Positions 1 to 10,774 of a stretch of DNA of 64,000 nucleotides are shown here, piece by piece (the stretch's first letter is position 1; every line of letters begins with the position of its first letter). The stretch spans positions 1-64,000 of the forward strand of contig JADDOH010002026.1 in the NCBI GenBank assembly GCA_016648135.1, read 5' to 3'. The position numbers and the translations under genes are program-made. Origin of the DNA: Agrypnia vestita (Eukaryota; Arthropoda; Insecta; Trichoptera; Phryganeidae). A model generated the notes under the pieces. The model was given only the letters and a program-made list of their open reading frames with translations, was not told the origin of the DNA and ran no database searches.

Positions 1-32
1 TTTTTATTGAGGTAAATATTACTGCTATTATT

Positions 33-560
33 TGAGGGGTATAAAAACGAAGGTGGCAATAATAATAATAAAAAAAATTAAATACAGACCAAGTATTTTT
101 AATTTAGAATGTAAAGAATTCCAGATTTTATAGAAAATATAGCTCGATTCCTTCCAAAATTACGTTCCCAACTCAATTTAAAGCAAACGCAGCAATGTCC
201 TTTTCAAACAATCAATCCCAAGGATGTGTCACGGGACAAAATGGCCGCTTCATACTAAAGTGAGAGTTGGTGTCGATTTTAGACTGAAACATAACAAAAA
301 CATAGCAATATCCAATTATTTAAATAACAATTTATACTATTCATTAGCAAACATAGCATTATCCATATTTTAAAGATAAATATTTATTTATTCACGTTTG
401 TGAAAGGAAATCTGAGGTGGTAATTGTTTTTAAAAACTTATTTCCAATAAAATGTAGGTTTCACAGATTCAAGAGAAATTTCCTTGAAAAGTGACAGGTT
501 TTGTGTATTTATTTCAGAAATACCTCAATAGGATATTGCTGTCTTTCCTTACATATCTCT
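33..560. mobile_element. TIR-type MITE, diverged copy A
   Basis: This stretch is colinear with the intact MITE at 24373-24921. It shares the opening TGAGGGGTATAAAA, the block around 'catactaaagt', the repeated 'gcaaacacagcaata' motif and the end block 'tgacaggtttt...gggatatt'. Its left inverted repeat is recognisable, but the right end is eroded and no longer matches. It has no coding capacity and is presumed non-autonomous. The class (Tc/mariner-like, TA target) is inferred from the intact copy. Confidence 0.75.
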
Positions 561-2430
561 CATTTATTCTTAAAACCGAAATGTTTCAATATTTAAGTGC
601 ATTTATCTTCGATAATGGAAAAGTTATACAATTTAAAGTATAGAAAATGTACAGGCGACGTTTTTTAATGTTTTTATCAATTACAGTCAGCTATATTTTT
701 GTAATTTGAGTAAAATTTTATAAATTTGCGTGTCTCCATTTTTAACGTTTTGCGATTCGACCTGACGGTCCAACCGAGAAATGATGTTTATTCATAAAAT
801 AAGATTGTAATATTACCCTATGCCTTCTAGGCGTCGTTTTTTTAAAAAAACTACATATTTTGATATATAATGCATAATTAGCTGAAATCTGCATTTTTTA
901 TTTGTATAACCTTACATTATTTCATTTTCACTACACTAAACATTGTCCTACATACACATTGAGTTGGTTTGTAACTACTTTTGTTTCGAAAACAACCGTC
1001 CCTCTCATAATCGTTATTAACTGTTTTTACTGGATTAGTCTTCTCGAAATTATAGTTGTTACAAAATTACGTAACATGTATATTGTAGAAATCAATTTGT
1101 ATCAGCCAGTCACTGCCATGACAATTAATGGTGTCACTTTTTTATCAAAGGATCGATATTTGTATTTAATATGGTAATTGGTCAGAAAATAATTACAATT
1201 ACAAGTTTCTCAGACGTTAATAAATCCTTTATTAACGTTATAAAACCTTTAATAATTTGACATAGGTACTTAAAAAATATTTAGCGCTAAGAACACTATA
1301 AAAATATAGATAATTTAATTAATCTGCACACATTTTAAACTTTAAACACACAATGCTTATCAGAAATATGAGGTTTCTTATAGTCATCAGTATAATTCAA
1401 TATCAAACAATGTTCCTTAGTTATATCAACAATTGATCTTTTGAATTGAGATCTGAGGCACCAAAATAGGTCAGCAGTTTTGAATATTATATCATTATTT
1501 ATGACCGTGAGAATTAAGGGGCTTCACCACCCTGAGAGAATAAAATTCAGGTAGAAATCAGGTGATTTTTTTATTACCTCTTATTTAAGAATTATTTAAC
1601 TATTATTTAATCTGAATTTTTTTTGAAAAATCATCATAAAATGGCCGCGTTATGTCTGTTTCCGTGATCTGCCATGCAACTTTCCCGGTGCAGTTTGTAC
1701 GAGACAATGTAGCATATCATAGCGATTCGGAAAAAAAACGTTTTTGCAAAATTGAGAACAAGGTAAGAAAAATAAAAATATTCAAAAAAATATTATATAG
1801 ATACTTACCTTTTTCATTTTTAAGTATGAACCTATATGATTTTCTTTTATGCCTCGAACAAACATGCACTAGGAAAAGTTGCATTTCATAAAAATAAAGT
1901 AAAAAATCACTCAATTTTTTACACTCATATGTTTGTCCAACATACCATTAAACAAATAAATATAACCCGTCTCTTTGTGCAGGTCCCGTTAGAAGAAAGA
2001 CTGTACCTCTCGGACGTCCTTTGTCCCCGCAAATCGCACCTCTCCCCGCCCCCTGACCCCCTTTCAGCCGAGCACGCCCGCCATGCAGCTTGCTCGGCCG
2101 TCTCGTCTTGTGCAACGAGCTTTTTTGTCAAAAATTCTCTGAGAGATCACAGTTTTTCCTTTCGACCTATTTCATTTTTCGTCTTATTTTAATCTTATGA
2201 TTTATCGTTAAAATTTCCGTATGAATGGTTTTTCAATATGAATGAAATAATATATGACCATCAAATTTGAATCCTGACAGAGAGAGTGAGAGCAAAGGTT
2301 CAGGCTGCCGAGATGAGTTTTCTAAGAGGGTAGCGGGAGTCACACTGATAGACAGAGTGAGAAGTGCTAACATTAGGCACACATTCGGCATGGAGCCCCT
2401 ACTCCTACACGTTTTTTTTAATTATCTATT
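561..2430. other. AT-rich intergenic stretch, no gene recognised
   Basis: Open frames are short, AT-driven and overlap on both strands. A GC-richer patch lies at about 1980-2110 (C-run CTCCCCGCCCCCTGACCCCC) and allows 68- and 118-codon frames on opposite strands, but no domain was recognised. A regulatory patch or an old repeat is possible; the sequence does not decide. Confidence 0.5.
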
Positions 2431-2439
2431 TATTTAATT

Positions 2440-3345
2440 ATACTCCTCCACGGTCAAGTACACGCTTGCAAAACTTTTGGTAATTATCCGAAAAAGCGTT
2501 CGTTTGTAAATACTCAACGTGAAAATCGTCAAACTTATGGTCCGCATAATCGACCTACTGGCTTGCTATTCGGCGTTGAAAAATTTGAAAAAGTTTTTTG
2601 TTCTTCACGATACAAATTCGCCAATAAGACATTGAAATGCAAGAAGAGAAGAGAATATTGCTGTTAAATGAGTTAGTGTTACAGAAAATACAAATTTATC
2701 AATTCTTTATCGTTTTCAAGAATTGGGCCTTTCAACGAGGTTTTTGTTATTATTATTATTATTAACAATTATTTTTTACGCTCTAACGGTTCAGGAAGCC
2801 CGATTACAGATCCGATATACATCACAAAACACCCGGGCTTGAGTAAATCACATAGATTCAATTGTAACTTCACCTGGAATCGAACCCGGAACCCTCGGTA
2901 TGAGAAGCCAGTGTCATACCCACTGCCTTGCAAGGGCCGCAATTTTTATTATTATTATTTTTCGTGTATTATTATTTTGGTTTCTTATTATTATCAACAA
3001 CAACTTGGCGTGTTTTGCCGAAAAACTTGTGTTTACAACCCAAGAATTTGAATACTTATAATATTGCGTTTATCTATGACTATCAATAAACAAACAAAAA
3101 GCTGTCGATTTGGTGTGAAAGTAAGCCTTTGCATACGCAAAAAGTCACTGTTTGGCTTTAGGCATGGTGGTATCATCGGTCTATATTTTCTTCAAAATGA
3201 CGCTGGAAATGCAGTTATTGTAAATGATGAGCGATATAGATCGATGTTAAGAGAATTTTTGTCGCCAAAACTGGATGAATTTGATTTGAAGATGGTTCCA
3301 TCAGGATGGTGCCATATGTACGTATGTGTGAGTATTTTTTGTAAG
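2440..3345 (+). pseudogene. Tc3/mariner-like transposase pseudogene, split by a SINE
   Basis: Conceptual translation across frames gives pieces of a Tc/mariner-family transposase in the right order. The first is an N-terminal helix-turn-helix segment with YGPHNRPT (near 2540). Next comes ENIAV...SVTENTNLSI, then QELGLS (near 2660-2735). After a SINE insertion follow NKQ..CR, HTQKVTVW, HGGIIGLYF, GNAV, ERYRSMLREFLSPKLDEFDL and WFHQDGAIC (3064-3330), the last holding the second catalytic Asp region (QDGA). Several frameshifts and internal stops break the frame, for example at VTVW and just before WFHQDG, and the C-terminal catalytic box was not found. It would have cut and pasted DNA at TA sites; it is now dead. 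The 276-bp element at 4142-4417 belongs to the same or a close family. Confidence 0.8.
2746..2940 (-). mobile_element. tRNA-derived SINE, family 1
   Basis: Read on the minus strand it begins with a tRNA-like head at 2868-2940, with an A-box-like GCAGTGGGTATGAC and a B box GGTTCGATTCC. A body containing 'ctatgtgatttactcaagcc' and a TAA-rich tail follow. Two further copies lie at 35176-35348 and 55336-55520. It sits inside the transposase pseudogene between QELGLS and the NKQ block, so it inserted after that transposon. ATT-rich runs on both sides could be target-site duplication but are too simple to prove it. Confidence 0.85.
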
Positions 3346-3770
3346 AATTGTCTATGAACACTTTATTATCGCTGGTTAGAATATTCTGCTGTGAACAGTG
3401 TACAATTCGATCCGGATTTTAGCATCTAGTTACATTATGTATAAGTATAATAACCTGCTAATCGATAATTTTTAATGAAACTTAATTTCTGTATATCTTA
3501 TAGTAAAGATGAGATATGGTACACAAAAATATCTCAATCATAAATCTATGTAGCGCAAAAAATACATTTATTTATCTATCTTGAACACCCTGGGAAGATA
3601 AAACACCTGTGTATTATATTTCTCTCTGAGCGATTTCTAGAAAAATTACGATAACCTCCGTTGAGTTCATATCAGATTTGTTCAAATGCAGTTGACCAAT
3701 TTCTTAATTTATTTTCTTTTCCTTTTTCTTTTTTTTTTTTTACTTTTTCAATAATGAATTGGAAAATCTA
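3346..3770. other. AT-rich stretch beside the transposase remnant
   Basis: No coding signal. A short segment at 3357-3400 (GAACACTTTATTATCGCTGG) recurs at 16366-16385 within an LTR-like element, suggesting a fragment of that repeat here. The rest is AT-rich with a T-run near 3727-3740. Confidence 0.4.
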
Positions 3771-3930
3771 AAGCAGCAAAAACTCTTGAACTATGCGCGC
3801 TGTCGTGATACCTGCACAGATTATGTATTCCATTTGAAATTTATTGGACACCGTAACTATTTTAGCTGTCAACGACATTTCCATCCAAAGCTTTGAAATA
3901 TATATTAAACTGTCAAAAAATAATAATGTT
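3771..3930. repeat. Dispersed repeat with AACTGTCAAAAA motif, copy 1
   Basis: It shares the series AGCTxGCAACGxC, an AGCTTT/GCTTTAAAAT block and AACTGTCAAAAA with 4430-4545 and 58960-59060. The family is unassigned; it may be the terminal region of an old transposon. Confidence 0.5.
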
Positions 3931-4141
3931 TCATATTTTCAATCGCTCAATAACAAAGAAAGATTTTAAAAACGAGTGTCGATATCCACTAGAAAGAGAA
4001 AATAAATTATTTCTCATAGTAAAGTTTTGCGTAAATTTCTAAAGAACACTGGGATATTATACATATGTACATAGAAGAGTTTAAACCTCTAGTGAGGTTG
4101 TGATATAATTTTAATATAACATAACTGTACTCGCTTATATA

Positions 4142-4417
4142 GGATGTTTTTTTAGAGGTAAATATCTTTAAAATAAAAGAAAACGCATACAAATCGTGGT
4201 GATGGTCACATGGTTTTATTGAAATGAATGGAATGGAAGGAATAAAGGAATGAAATTCTATGCCATCAGTGTTAACCACGATTGTCGAAATAAATTTGTC
4301 CAATTTTCAAACGCTGTTCTGGAGTAAGTCTATTCATGGTTAAATGGCTAACCAAACTTGGCTGTTGCTAGAATAATCATTGCCAAATCGAAAAACAAAC
4401 CTCTAAAAAGAACATCC
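4142..4417 (-). mobile_element. 276-bp Tc/mariner deletion derivative with TIRs
   Basis: It is bounded by TA dinucleotides (4140-4141 and 4418-4419) and imperfect 18-bp terminal inverted repeats: GGATGTTTTTTTAGAGGT on the left, and GGATGTTCTTTTTAGAGG read inward from the right. On the minus strand an ATG at 4337 opens a 21-codon frame beginning MNRLTPEQRLKIGQIYFDN, which looks like the start of a Tc3/mariner-like transposase, then stops. About 70 bp of 5' leader lies between the right TIR and the ATG, and the rest of the gene is deleted. This supports origin of a MITE from an autonomous transposon like the one whose remains lie at 2440-3345. Confidence 0.8.
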
Positions 4418-4429
4418 TACATACATACA

Positions 4430-4545
4430 TTTTTAGCTTGCAACATCATTTCAATCATTAGATATGAAGCTTTTAAATATTCAATTTTACTGTCAAAAAA
4501 TGGGACTGGATACCATATTGTTTGTTTGGTATTTTTAGATTGTAA
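4430..4545. repeat. Dispersed repeat with AACTGTCAAAAA motif, copy 2
   Basis: It shares 'tttttagcttgcaacatc', 'gaagcttttaaa', 'actgtcaaaaaatggga' and 'ataccatatt' with the copies at 3771-3930 and 58960-59060. It directly abuts the 276-bp mariner derivative, which may have inserted into or beside it. Confidence 0.5.
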
Positions 4546-5620
4546 ATAAGAAAAAATAGTAAGAAGACCAGCAGAAAAATTGTTTTAATGAATTTAGACT
4601 CGTTTTGAAACGAAATGTGACTACTTGATTTACTTTGGTTTTTTTCTTTTTGCAAGCAGTACTTTTTTCAGCGTTTTTAAGTGAGGTGTCAAGGAATCTG
4701 GAATTATTATATATAAAAATTCATAACTCAAGTGGAGCCAAGCATTAAAGCTAGTTAATTATAAACACCCCTTATAAATAAAATGTTTGCAATGCGAGAA
4801 ATTCTCCATTGCAGTTAACATTACGTTGTTGCGCCAGGAATCCTTATATTGCATCCCCCTGCTTCTCCCGAACCACCCCCGACTGAAAGGGCGCGCTCCT
4901 TTGATTCCATTTTCCTTGCAGAAATATTATATTCATCTTTCACTTTGCAGAGCGTTACCGATTTCTTTTCGTCCCCGTCCGTAATAGCATTGTTTTCTCT
5001 TTGTATGGAAATTGTATGGAGGAGTCTTTCTGCCTCGCGTGGAATGTTTAAACTTTTTAAATGAAAAAGAATTCGGAATTACTTTCGAAATGTTCTGTTT
5101 TTAATGTATTTTTCATCGCCGTAATAAAGAAATACACGGAGCATTAACATTTCTCTCTTGTTGGGTAGATTAATGGCGTCTTTATCTTCTTTCGAATGCA
5201 CGAGGGTTCGGAGAGGAGTTACACTTTTTTCTTCTTTTCTGGATCAACACTCCATTCATTGGATCTAGCTCGTGACAACGTAATGAAAGGAAACTCTTTT
5301 CAATTCAAGCATTACTTTTTTTTATTTTTCGCGTTAGTCTGTCCGCGTATATGTGTTATTTATATGAATAACTACAAAAGTACAACTCGACCGTGTGGTC
5401 GCCGTACTATTAATTAATGTGCACTCTCTTACAAAACTAATTTATGAGATTTGTCAATTATAAATTCAATTTACCAACAGAAGAATCTTATTATCAAGTT
5501 TTACGAGTCTATTAAAATTGAGTGAAAGAAGAACTATTTATAAATAGCAGGGTGAATGTAAATTTCTTAAAACTTTCTCAATTTTCAAAAAACAATTTTT
5601 TTTACAAAATTTACAAAACG
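4546..5620. other. Intergenic stretch, no gene recognised
   Basis: A GC-richer patch at 4850-4985 contains CCCCCGACTGAAAGGGCGCG and gives overlapping short frames without domains. The remainder is AT-rich. Nothing assignable was seen. Confidence 0.45.
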
Positions 5621-5626
5621 GATTGA

Positions 5627-5950
5627 CTAAACTTGTGTCCGCCCATTGTGACTTACAGTATCGAGTCCAGAGCTGACACTGCCCGAATCAAGAACCTCCT
5701 TCGTACCAGCGAGATGAAAATATTAAAAAATATCGCTGGTAAAATCCTCCGAGATCGGATTCGTAACACGGAGATCCGAAGAATATGCGAAGTCGAGGAC
5801 GTTGTAAGATGGGAACGACAGAGAAAAAGGTTATGGAACGATCATGTTAGTAGAATGATAGACTCCAGAGCCGAAAAAGTAGTAAGAGACCAAGCACCCA
5901 AGGGAAACAGATCTCCAGGACGACTACCTAAAAGATGGAGGTACAGCTGG
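5627..5950 (+). pseudogene. RTE-type LINE reverse transcriptase C-terminal fragment
   Basis: The frame encodes PIVTYSIESRADTARIKNLL, MKILKNIAGKILRDRIRN, IRRICEVEDVVRWERQRKRL and WNDHVSRM, then GRLPKRW. This is the typical tail after the reverse transcriptase core of RTE-like non-LTR retrotransposons (pattern Y..E.W...R.DT, LRR..G...RDR.RN, RR.WN.H..RM). The endonuclease and RT catalytic core are missing, as expected for a 5'-truncated copy. Frame-shift damage is limited over about 105 codons. It is a non-functional fragment. Confidence 0.85.
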
Positions 5951-6390
5951 CATTTTTCCTTTAATGGAAATATATAACTATGTATTTAACTAAATAAATA
6001 CTCGTGAGTTTTATTCTACATCGTGGGATCCATCTCGATACTCAATCAGAATTTTAGATGTTACCATGGATTCCCAAATGTTCTAACCAGTGGATAATCA
6101 TTCACAACTTCAGCAATAACATTGGTTTCACTATCGGGAATAACTTAACTTAATTATAAATTAACACGAGGTACATTTTGTGTGGAAGGCGGATAGCACC
6201 GTAACTGCGTAGATGTTTAGTGTATGTTGATCCTTTGCACCTGTCGTTTCTGTCGCATTGGGCTGAAAATAAGATAATTTGGCCCATTGCAAATTGTAAA
6301 GAAGTGAGGAAAACGCTTAATAATTGTAAAAACTGTTCTGAATTTTTATGCTTAGAGTATGCTCAGATGGTTTGTGTTAATTTTTACTTC
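5951..6390. other. AT-rich stretch, nothing recognised
   Basis: Short overlapping frames only; no repeat family identified. Confidence 0.4.
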
Positions 6391-6600
6391 CTTTCTTTTA
6401 ACTCGCGGCGTCTGCTTGTCTGACGAAAAAACTTTGGATCGATTTTTAGCCCTTTACCCGTTATCCAATCGAGCTGAAACTTTGCAAGTAGACTCGGGGC
6501 GACGATCAAGAAGATCAATCAAATTTTCGTTCAAAAAATAATTATAGTATAATTTTGGATTTTTCAAATTCTTAATGGTTTTTTCATACAACTCGGTAAG
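6391..6600. repeat. Unassigned dispersed repeat, copy 1
   Basis: Closely similar to 62443-62660 in the same orientation. Shared blocks include CTTTCTTTTAACTCG, GCGTCT.CTTGTCTG, AAAAAACTTTGGATCGATTT, ATCCAATCGAG.TGAAACTTT and TATAGTATAATTTTGGATTT. No inverted termini, RT motifs or tRNA boxes were seen. A 60-codon frame (6359-6541) crosses it but has no recognisable domain. Confidence 0.75.
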
Positions 6601-7120
6601 TTGTATGGAGATTCCGACGCATATGGTAGACACGAAACCCGAAAATGAGAAAGGGCGTATTCTAAAACCTTTTTTTTATGGGTTACTTTTTTACAACAGA
6701 ATATCTCTAATTTCTTATTGATATTATATTCTATCAATTATTGTACTAACTTTATAATAAAAAGCAAATTGCTTGTTTTTATTGTTGTTAAATGTTATTA
6801 GATTGTATAATTGCATCAACGTATTTAATTGGTTATAATATATAATAAAAGTAAAAAAAATATTTCACGGTTTTGATAAAAATTTAGGACTATTTTACAC
6901 AAAAATAATTTTGATCTAAAATTGAATAATTCACAATCATTACAAATTACTAAAGCATAATATTAATATTAATAATCAATTAAATTTAACTACAAGTCCA
7001 ATTCTAAAAAAAATCAAAAATTTGTGTGTAATCAAGAACTTCAGCAATCACTTTTATAAATAGTTTTTCAAATAATTTAGTAAAACAAAAGACATAATTC
7101 ATTTTGCTATTTTGATATTT
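6601..7120. other. Very AT-rich stretch
   Basis: Runs of A/T with no convincing frame. It may be the body of the Penelope-like remnant that ends in the hammerhead-like motif at 7126-7167, but no coding trace of one is readable. Confidence 0.35.
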
Positions 7121-7125
7121 ATAAA

Positions 7126-7167
7126 ACACCCTGACGATGGAAAGGTTTTTCCGAAACATGTAGGTGT
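7126..7167 (+). ncRNA. Hammerhead-ribozyme-like motif 1 (Penelope-type)
   Basis: The core CTGACGA (7131-7137) fits CUGANGA exactly. It is followed by helix II GGAAA-GGTT-TTTCC (7139-7152) and GAAA (7153-7156). CATG then forms a minimal helix III, and TA fits the UH cleavage position. Helix I is ACACC (7126-7130) paired with GGTGT (7163-7167). Penelope-like retroelements are known to carry such minimal hammerheads near their termini. Self-cleavage activity is inferred. Confidence 0.6.
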
Positions 7168-7319
7168 GATTAATAAATATAAGTAGAAAATAATAAATTA
7201 TTTTTTTCAAAATGTCAATCTACAAAGTTGCTCAACCAATTGAAATAATTATAATAAAAGTAGTTTAATATTAATACCCTCTTAATAATAAAATAGCGTA
7301 TTTAATAATATTTTAATAA

Positions 7320-8149
7320 TTCCGTGAAGGCCTGAGAGGTACTCTAGTACCTACTGGCTAGCTATCTTTCTGAACTCTAGTTCAGCAAACTAGTGGCAGT
7401 ACCGCAGGGTTAATTAAACTCTGTGGTTGGACACAGACAAAACAAGTTTGTTTCAAACATTTTTATTTTTAACGTCGACCGGACAGTCATCGTGAGTCCG
7501 TCCTGAAGAAGTGATATCGAAATTATTTATCAATCAATTATTTATTAAATACTAATCGCACTACATTTAAACACTAAATATACAATACACATAAATGTAC
7601 ATGTAAAATATATTTAAATGCAAAAATACATGTTACTAGAGCGTGCCGAAGACACTTGTAATTGGGATAATGGGAATAGTCTTCACTTAGATGTTTTATT
7701 ATCAGAGTATCATGTACCTATTATCCTGTTAGTGTCTCTAATACATAAAATAAAATAAAAATAAAAATAAAAAAATTAATAAAAAAAAGAAACCCGCCGA
7801 GGTTAAAAATAATCAATGTTGTTTATATATAATCGAGTCTCCCGCCCCCGACCCTACTAGGATAAGGGGAGGAAGATGATATTGGTTTATACAATTTTTT
7901 AAATTAACTTAGTGCCGTTTGTGTCAGTTTGCTTTTTTAATGCAATTTTTCATTTAAAGCATACGTTATTATGAAAACGGGTTATTTTGATTGGTGAAAG
8001 ACTAAAAAACCCACGATTAAAACGAAATATTACAAGAAACCAAGTTAATGCAACCGGGTCTTAGTGACCCATCGCTGTTTCCGCGGTAAAGTGGGCTGAG
8101 AAGTAAGAACGCCACAATTTCTATCTAGACACAACTTTCTTCACTCATC
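7320..8149. other. Intergenic stretch with unassigned repeat-like text
   Basis: Contains an AGTACTCTAGTACTG-like palindromic patch near 7340, CTGAAGAAGTGATATCGAAAT at 7502-7522 (a weak hammerhead-like core, rejected), an A-rich run at 7745-7795 and a C-rich CGCCCCCGACCC at 7842-7853. No coding region was recognised. Confidence 0.35.
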
Positions 8150-8480
8150 GACCACTTCGGCTTCTAACAGAGGCGTCTTTCAATGTCTGGTTTATCTGGT
8201 CACGCTAAGTCGCGGACGCCGTTAATTTATAGTGCCGTCTACACTAGCATTCAATATCTTTCTTACCATCTTCTCCTTATTTATTAGTTCAATCCAAATG
8301 ACCTTTTCTGAGCCGCTTCACTACGTCAAAATTTTCATTGCATTTATCCTTATTTGTTAAATTTTTACTGCATCGTAAATTAATTTATCACATAATCGTA
8401 TACGCCCGAGCGACTTCATTTTCACTGCATTCACAGTATTTTCGTTCCTCTTTTGCCAAGCTCTTGGCATCGTTTCTATA
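8150..8480 (-). pseudogene. RTE-type LINE tail, degraded copy
   Basis: The minus strand reads MVRKILNASVDGTIN, then RRPRLS and LLEAEVVD with stops and shifts. It is colinear with the better copy at 41471-42262 (MVRKIYNASVDGARKRGRPR). Nucleotide blocks shared with it include 'tatctttcttaccat' and 'cttctaac'. It is a 5'-truncated, decayed non-LTR retrotransposon end. Confidence 0.75.
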
Positions 8481-10100
8481 TATTAGATAACAGGGTAATA
8501 ACAGGTTTGTCAACAGGACAAGGATAAAAAAAAAGACTTTTACTTCACAAAAAAATGTTAAGACAACTATTTCTTTTTTTTTAAATATGGTTATATTTCC
8601 GATATGTTTGAATGTTCAGTAAATTACGGAATGATTTTTTTATGAAAATACATTTTATAATGGAAATTTAGTTTTATACTATTACTCTCTATATATTTTT
8701 TTCTAAATGTTTACCTTTCTCATCATTTATTTTAAATGTCATAGAACTATGTATGTGCGTTCTGAAAATTGCAAAATGAGAGTATAAAATATATTAGTTG
8801 TATCGAAGATACTCCAGATTAAATTAAACTAAATTAATTCATTTATCCTGACCTCATGTGGCGTGTTAAAAACTTAAATGTTTTTAGGATTCATTATAAA
8901 GTCGATAGTTACATATTTAAAATGGAGTAATGAATGTATAATTTATGAAAAACAACATATTTTTATTATCGTCAATTTTTTTTGGTAATTATTTTTAGAA
9001 TTTTTTTCCTTTTTTTAGAGCGTGAAGATCTATGAATAATTTGAGTCATCACTCCTTCGAAAATTCTCAAAAACTTGCGAAGCTAAAGCAATTTTTAATT
9101 AATTTCATTTTTATTTTGCGTTTTCTCGAAACTCTCTTTTTCAGACTGGTGGAGAAAATATCACAAAAATTATAAAGCCGATTTCGTTCAAATTTTGCAC
9201 ACATCTTTCTTACAGCATTATCTATGATTTATCATACGATTTTATTTTGTTAATATGTGCCGAAAGCTTGTTATGAATTTTTAACTTAAAATTATTTTCA
9301 AACTGATCTCAATTGCACAAATTGCAAAAAAATTCGATATGCTACATCGTAGACATTTAATCACCTAACAAGAAAATAATTAACTTTTTAATTTACACAA
9401 ACCTTGGAAACATGATTATCTTCACCAGCTGCGCGCGTTATGGAAGACAGCAGAACTGCCGAAAAGCACATTGCTCCGCATCCTCAAATTACAAAAATAA
9501 TTTGTTATTGAAAAATATTTACCCATGTATCCCGCAAACAGCGATAATAAAACGAATTTGTGCAATAATTACCTGGTTAGTAATTAGTAATTAAATGGTT
9601 AAAATAACGAAATTAGTTGTCGCAGTTCTCCGGAATGGGAAAGTTTCGGGTTTATATACCCGTGGTAACTAAATATTTTATCGATAGGTACATTTTTTCT
9701 GTGCATCTTTCTAATTGATTAATATTATTTGTTTTCACATATATATCTTTTTTATTTTATTTTTTCTACTTCTTTATTTTTGTTACTTAATCATCAATCT
9801 TTTATATAATTTTTTTATGTACCTTTTTACTATTGTTACATAATCAATATATTATATTATTATTTTATGTACCTCTTTATTCTTGTTTTTTAATTAATCT
9901 CTTATATTATTATTATTTTTGTATTAGAACTCATTTTCTTATATCGTATAATTTTGATTTAATCTAGAATAATAAAACTGTTGGTTAAATTGAGAAATAT
10001 GCTCCAGAACAGATTTCACCTAGTGGGGCGTTATAAAGTAAATTTATAAAAAGTTTAATTATGATTATATTTAAATAAATAAATATAATACCGTATGCGA
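8481..10100. other. AT-rich stretch, no gene recognised
   Basis: Long A/T runs with short frames. A T-rich block of loosely periodic 'ttattttatgtacctctttt' type occurs at about 9740-9940, which may be a decayed tandem repeat. No coding homology was recognised. Confidence 0.4.
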
Positions 10101-10129
10101 GATTGTTTTTTTTAAACATAAATTTCTTG

Positions 10130-10290
10130 AAAAAGAGCGAACACGAAAAAAGCAACACGTCAATACTTTTACTATTTTAAAATTCAGCTAAAAGCTTGTA
10201 CTAGGAAAACATGACTAACACGCTGGTCTCCTGGAATGGGGCTCAAACCACCGACCACTCGATAAATAGGCGGTTACTCATTAATCCAAA
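10130..10290 (-). mobile_element. tRNA-derived SINE, family 2, degraded copy
   Basis: It shares the tail-side text 'gcgaacacg...caata.ttttactatttt.aaat...gctaaa' and the head-side text 'ctggtctcctggaatggggctc.aacca' with the copies at 10775-10958, 18727-18872 and 42528-42711. The A-box side is eroded. Confidence 0.65.
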
Positions 10291-10319
10291 TTAATGAAAT
10301 TTATAGAATAGTCTGTAAT

Positions 10320-10360
10320 AATATGCGATATAATAAATGTAATTTATTATATCGCATATT
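10320..10360. repeat. Near-perfect hairpin, 19-bp arms
   Basis: Arms 10320-10338 and 10342-10360 are exact reverse complements around the spacer GTA. The sequence is AT-rich and no element termini were recognised around it. Confidence 0.85.
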
Positions 10361-10774
10361 TAATAAATATAAAAATTTAATTTAATCGCATTTAATTCAT
10401 CATTTAACAAATGCCCTACATTGTAGAGAAAATCTCGCATTATTGAAGAGTGAGTTTCGTTATTCCTGTCCTGTTCAGATATTTCTGTGTATATTTGTGT
10501 TATTTTTTTTGTTAATCTACATAAATTTAGCAAATAAATGGAACAAATGAATTTTACATTTTCAAAATTGCATGTATTTTCTTTTAGGGGAGTAATCAAT
10601 ATAGCCACCCTAACACTTGCTAGATCCTATTCAAATAGGATTTCTCAAGTTTTCGATGTCGGTAATCCCTCACAGGTACCCAACATGACACGAAATTCAA
10701 TAATTTTTCAGGAAAGTAATAAATATCTTTGATAAAGACATTGTATTTTTTTTTGAAATTGTCAATAATATATA

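Noticed and set aside
2026..2075. C-rich motif shared by 2026, 4870, 20830 and 26135 as a regulatory family
   Set aside because: The similarity is limited to C-runs and short CGACxG strings and does not extend colinearly.
7502..7522. Further hammerhead core (CTGAAGA...GAAA)
   Set aside because: The segment between core and GAAA cannot form helix II, and no helix I or III is visible.
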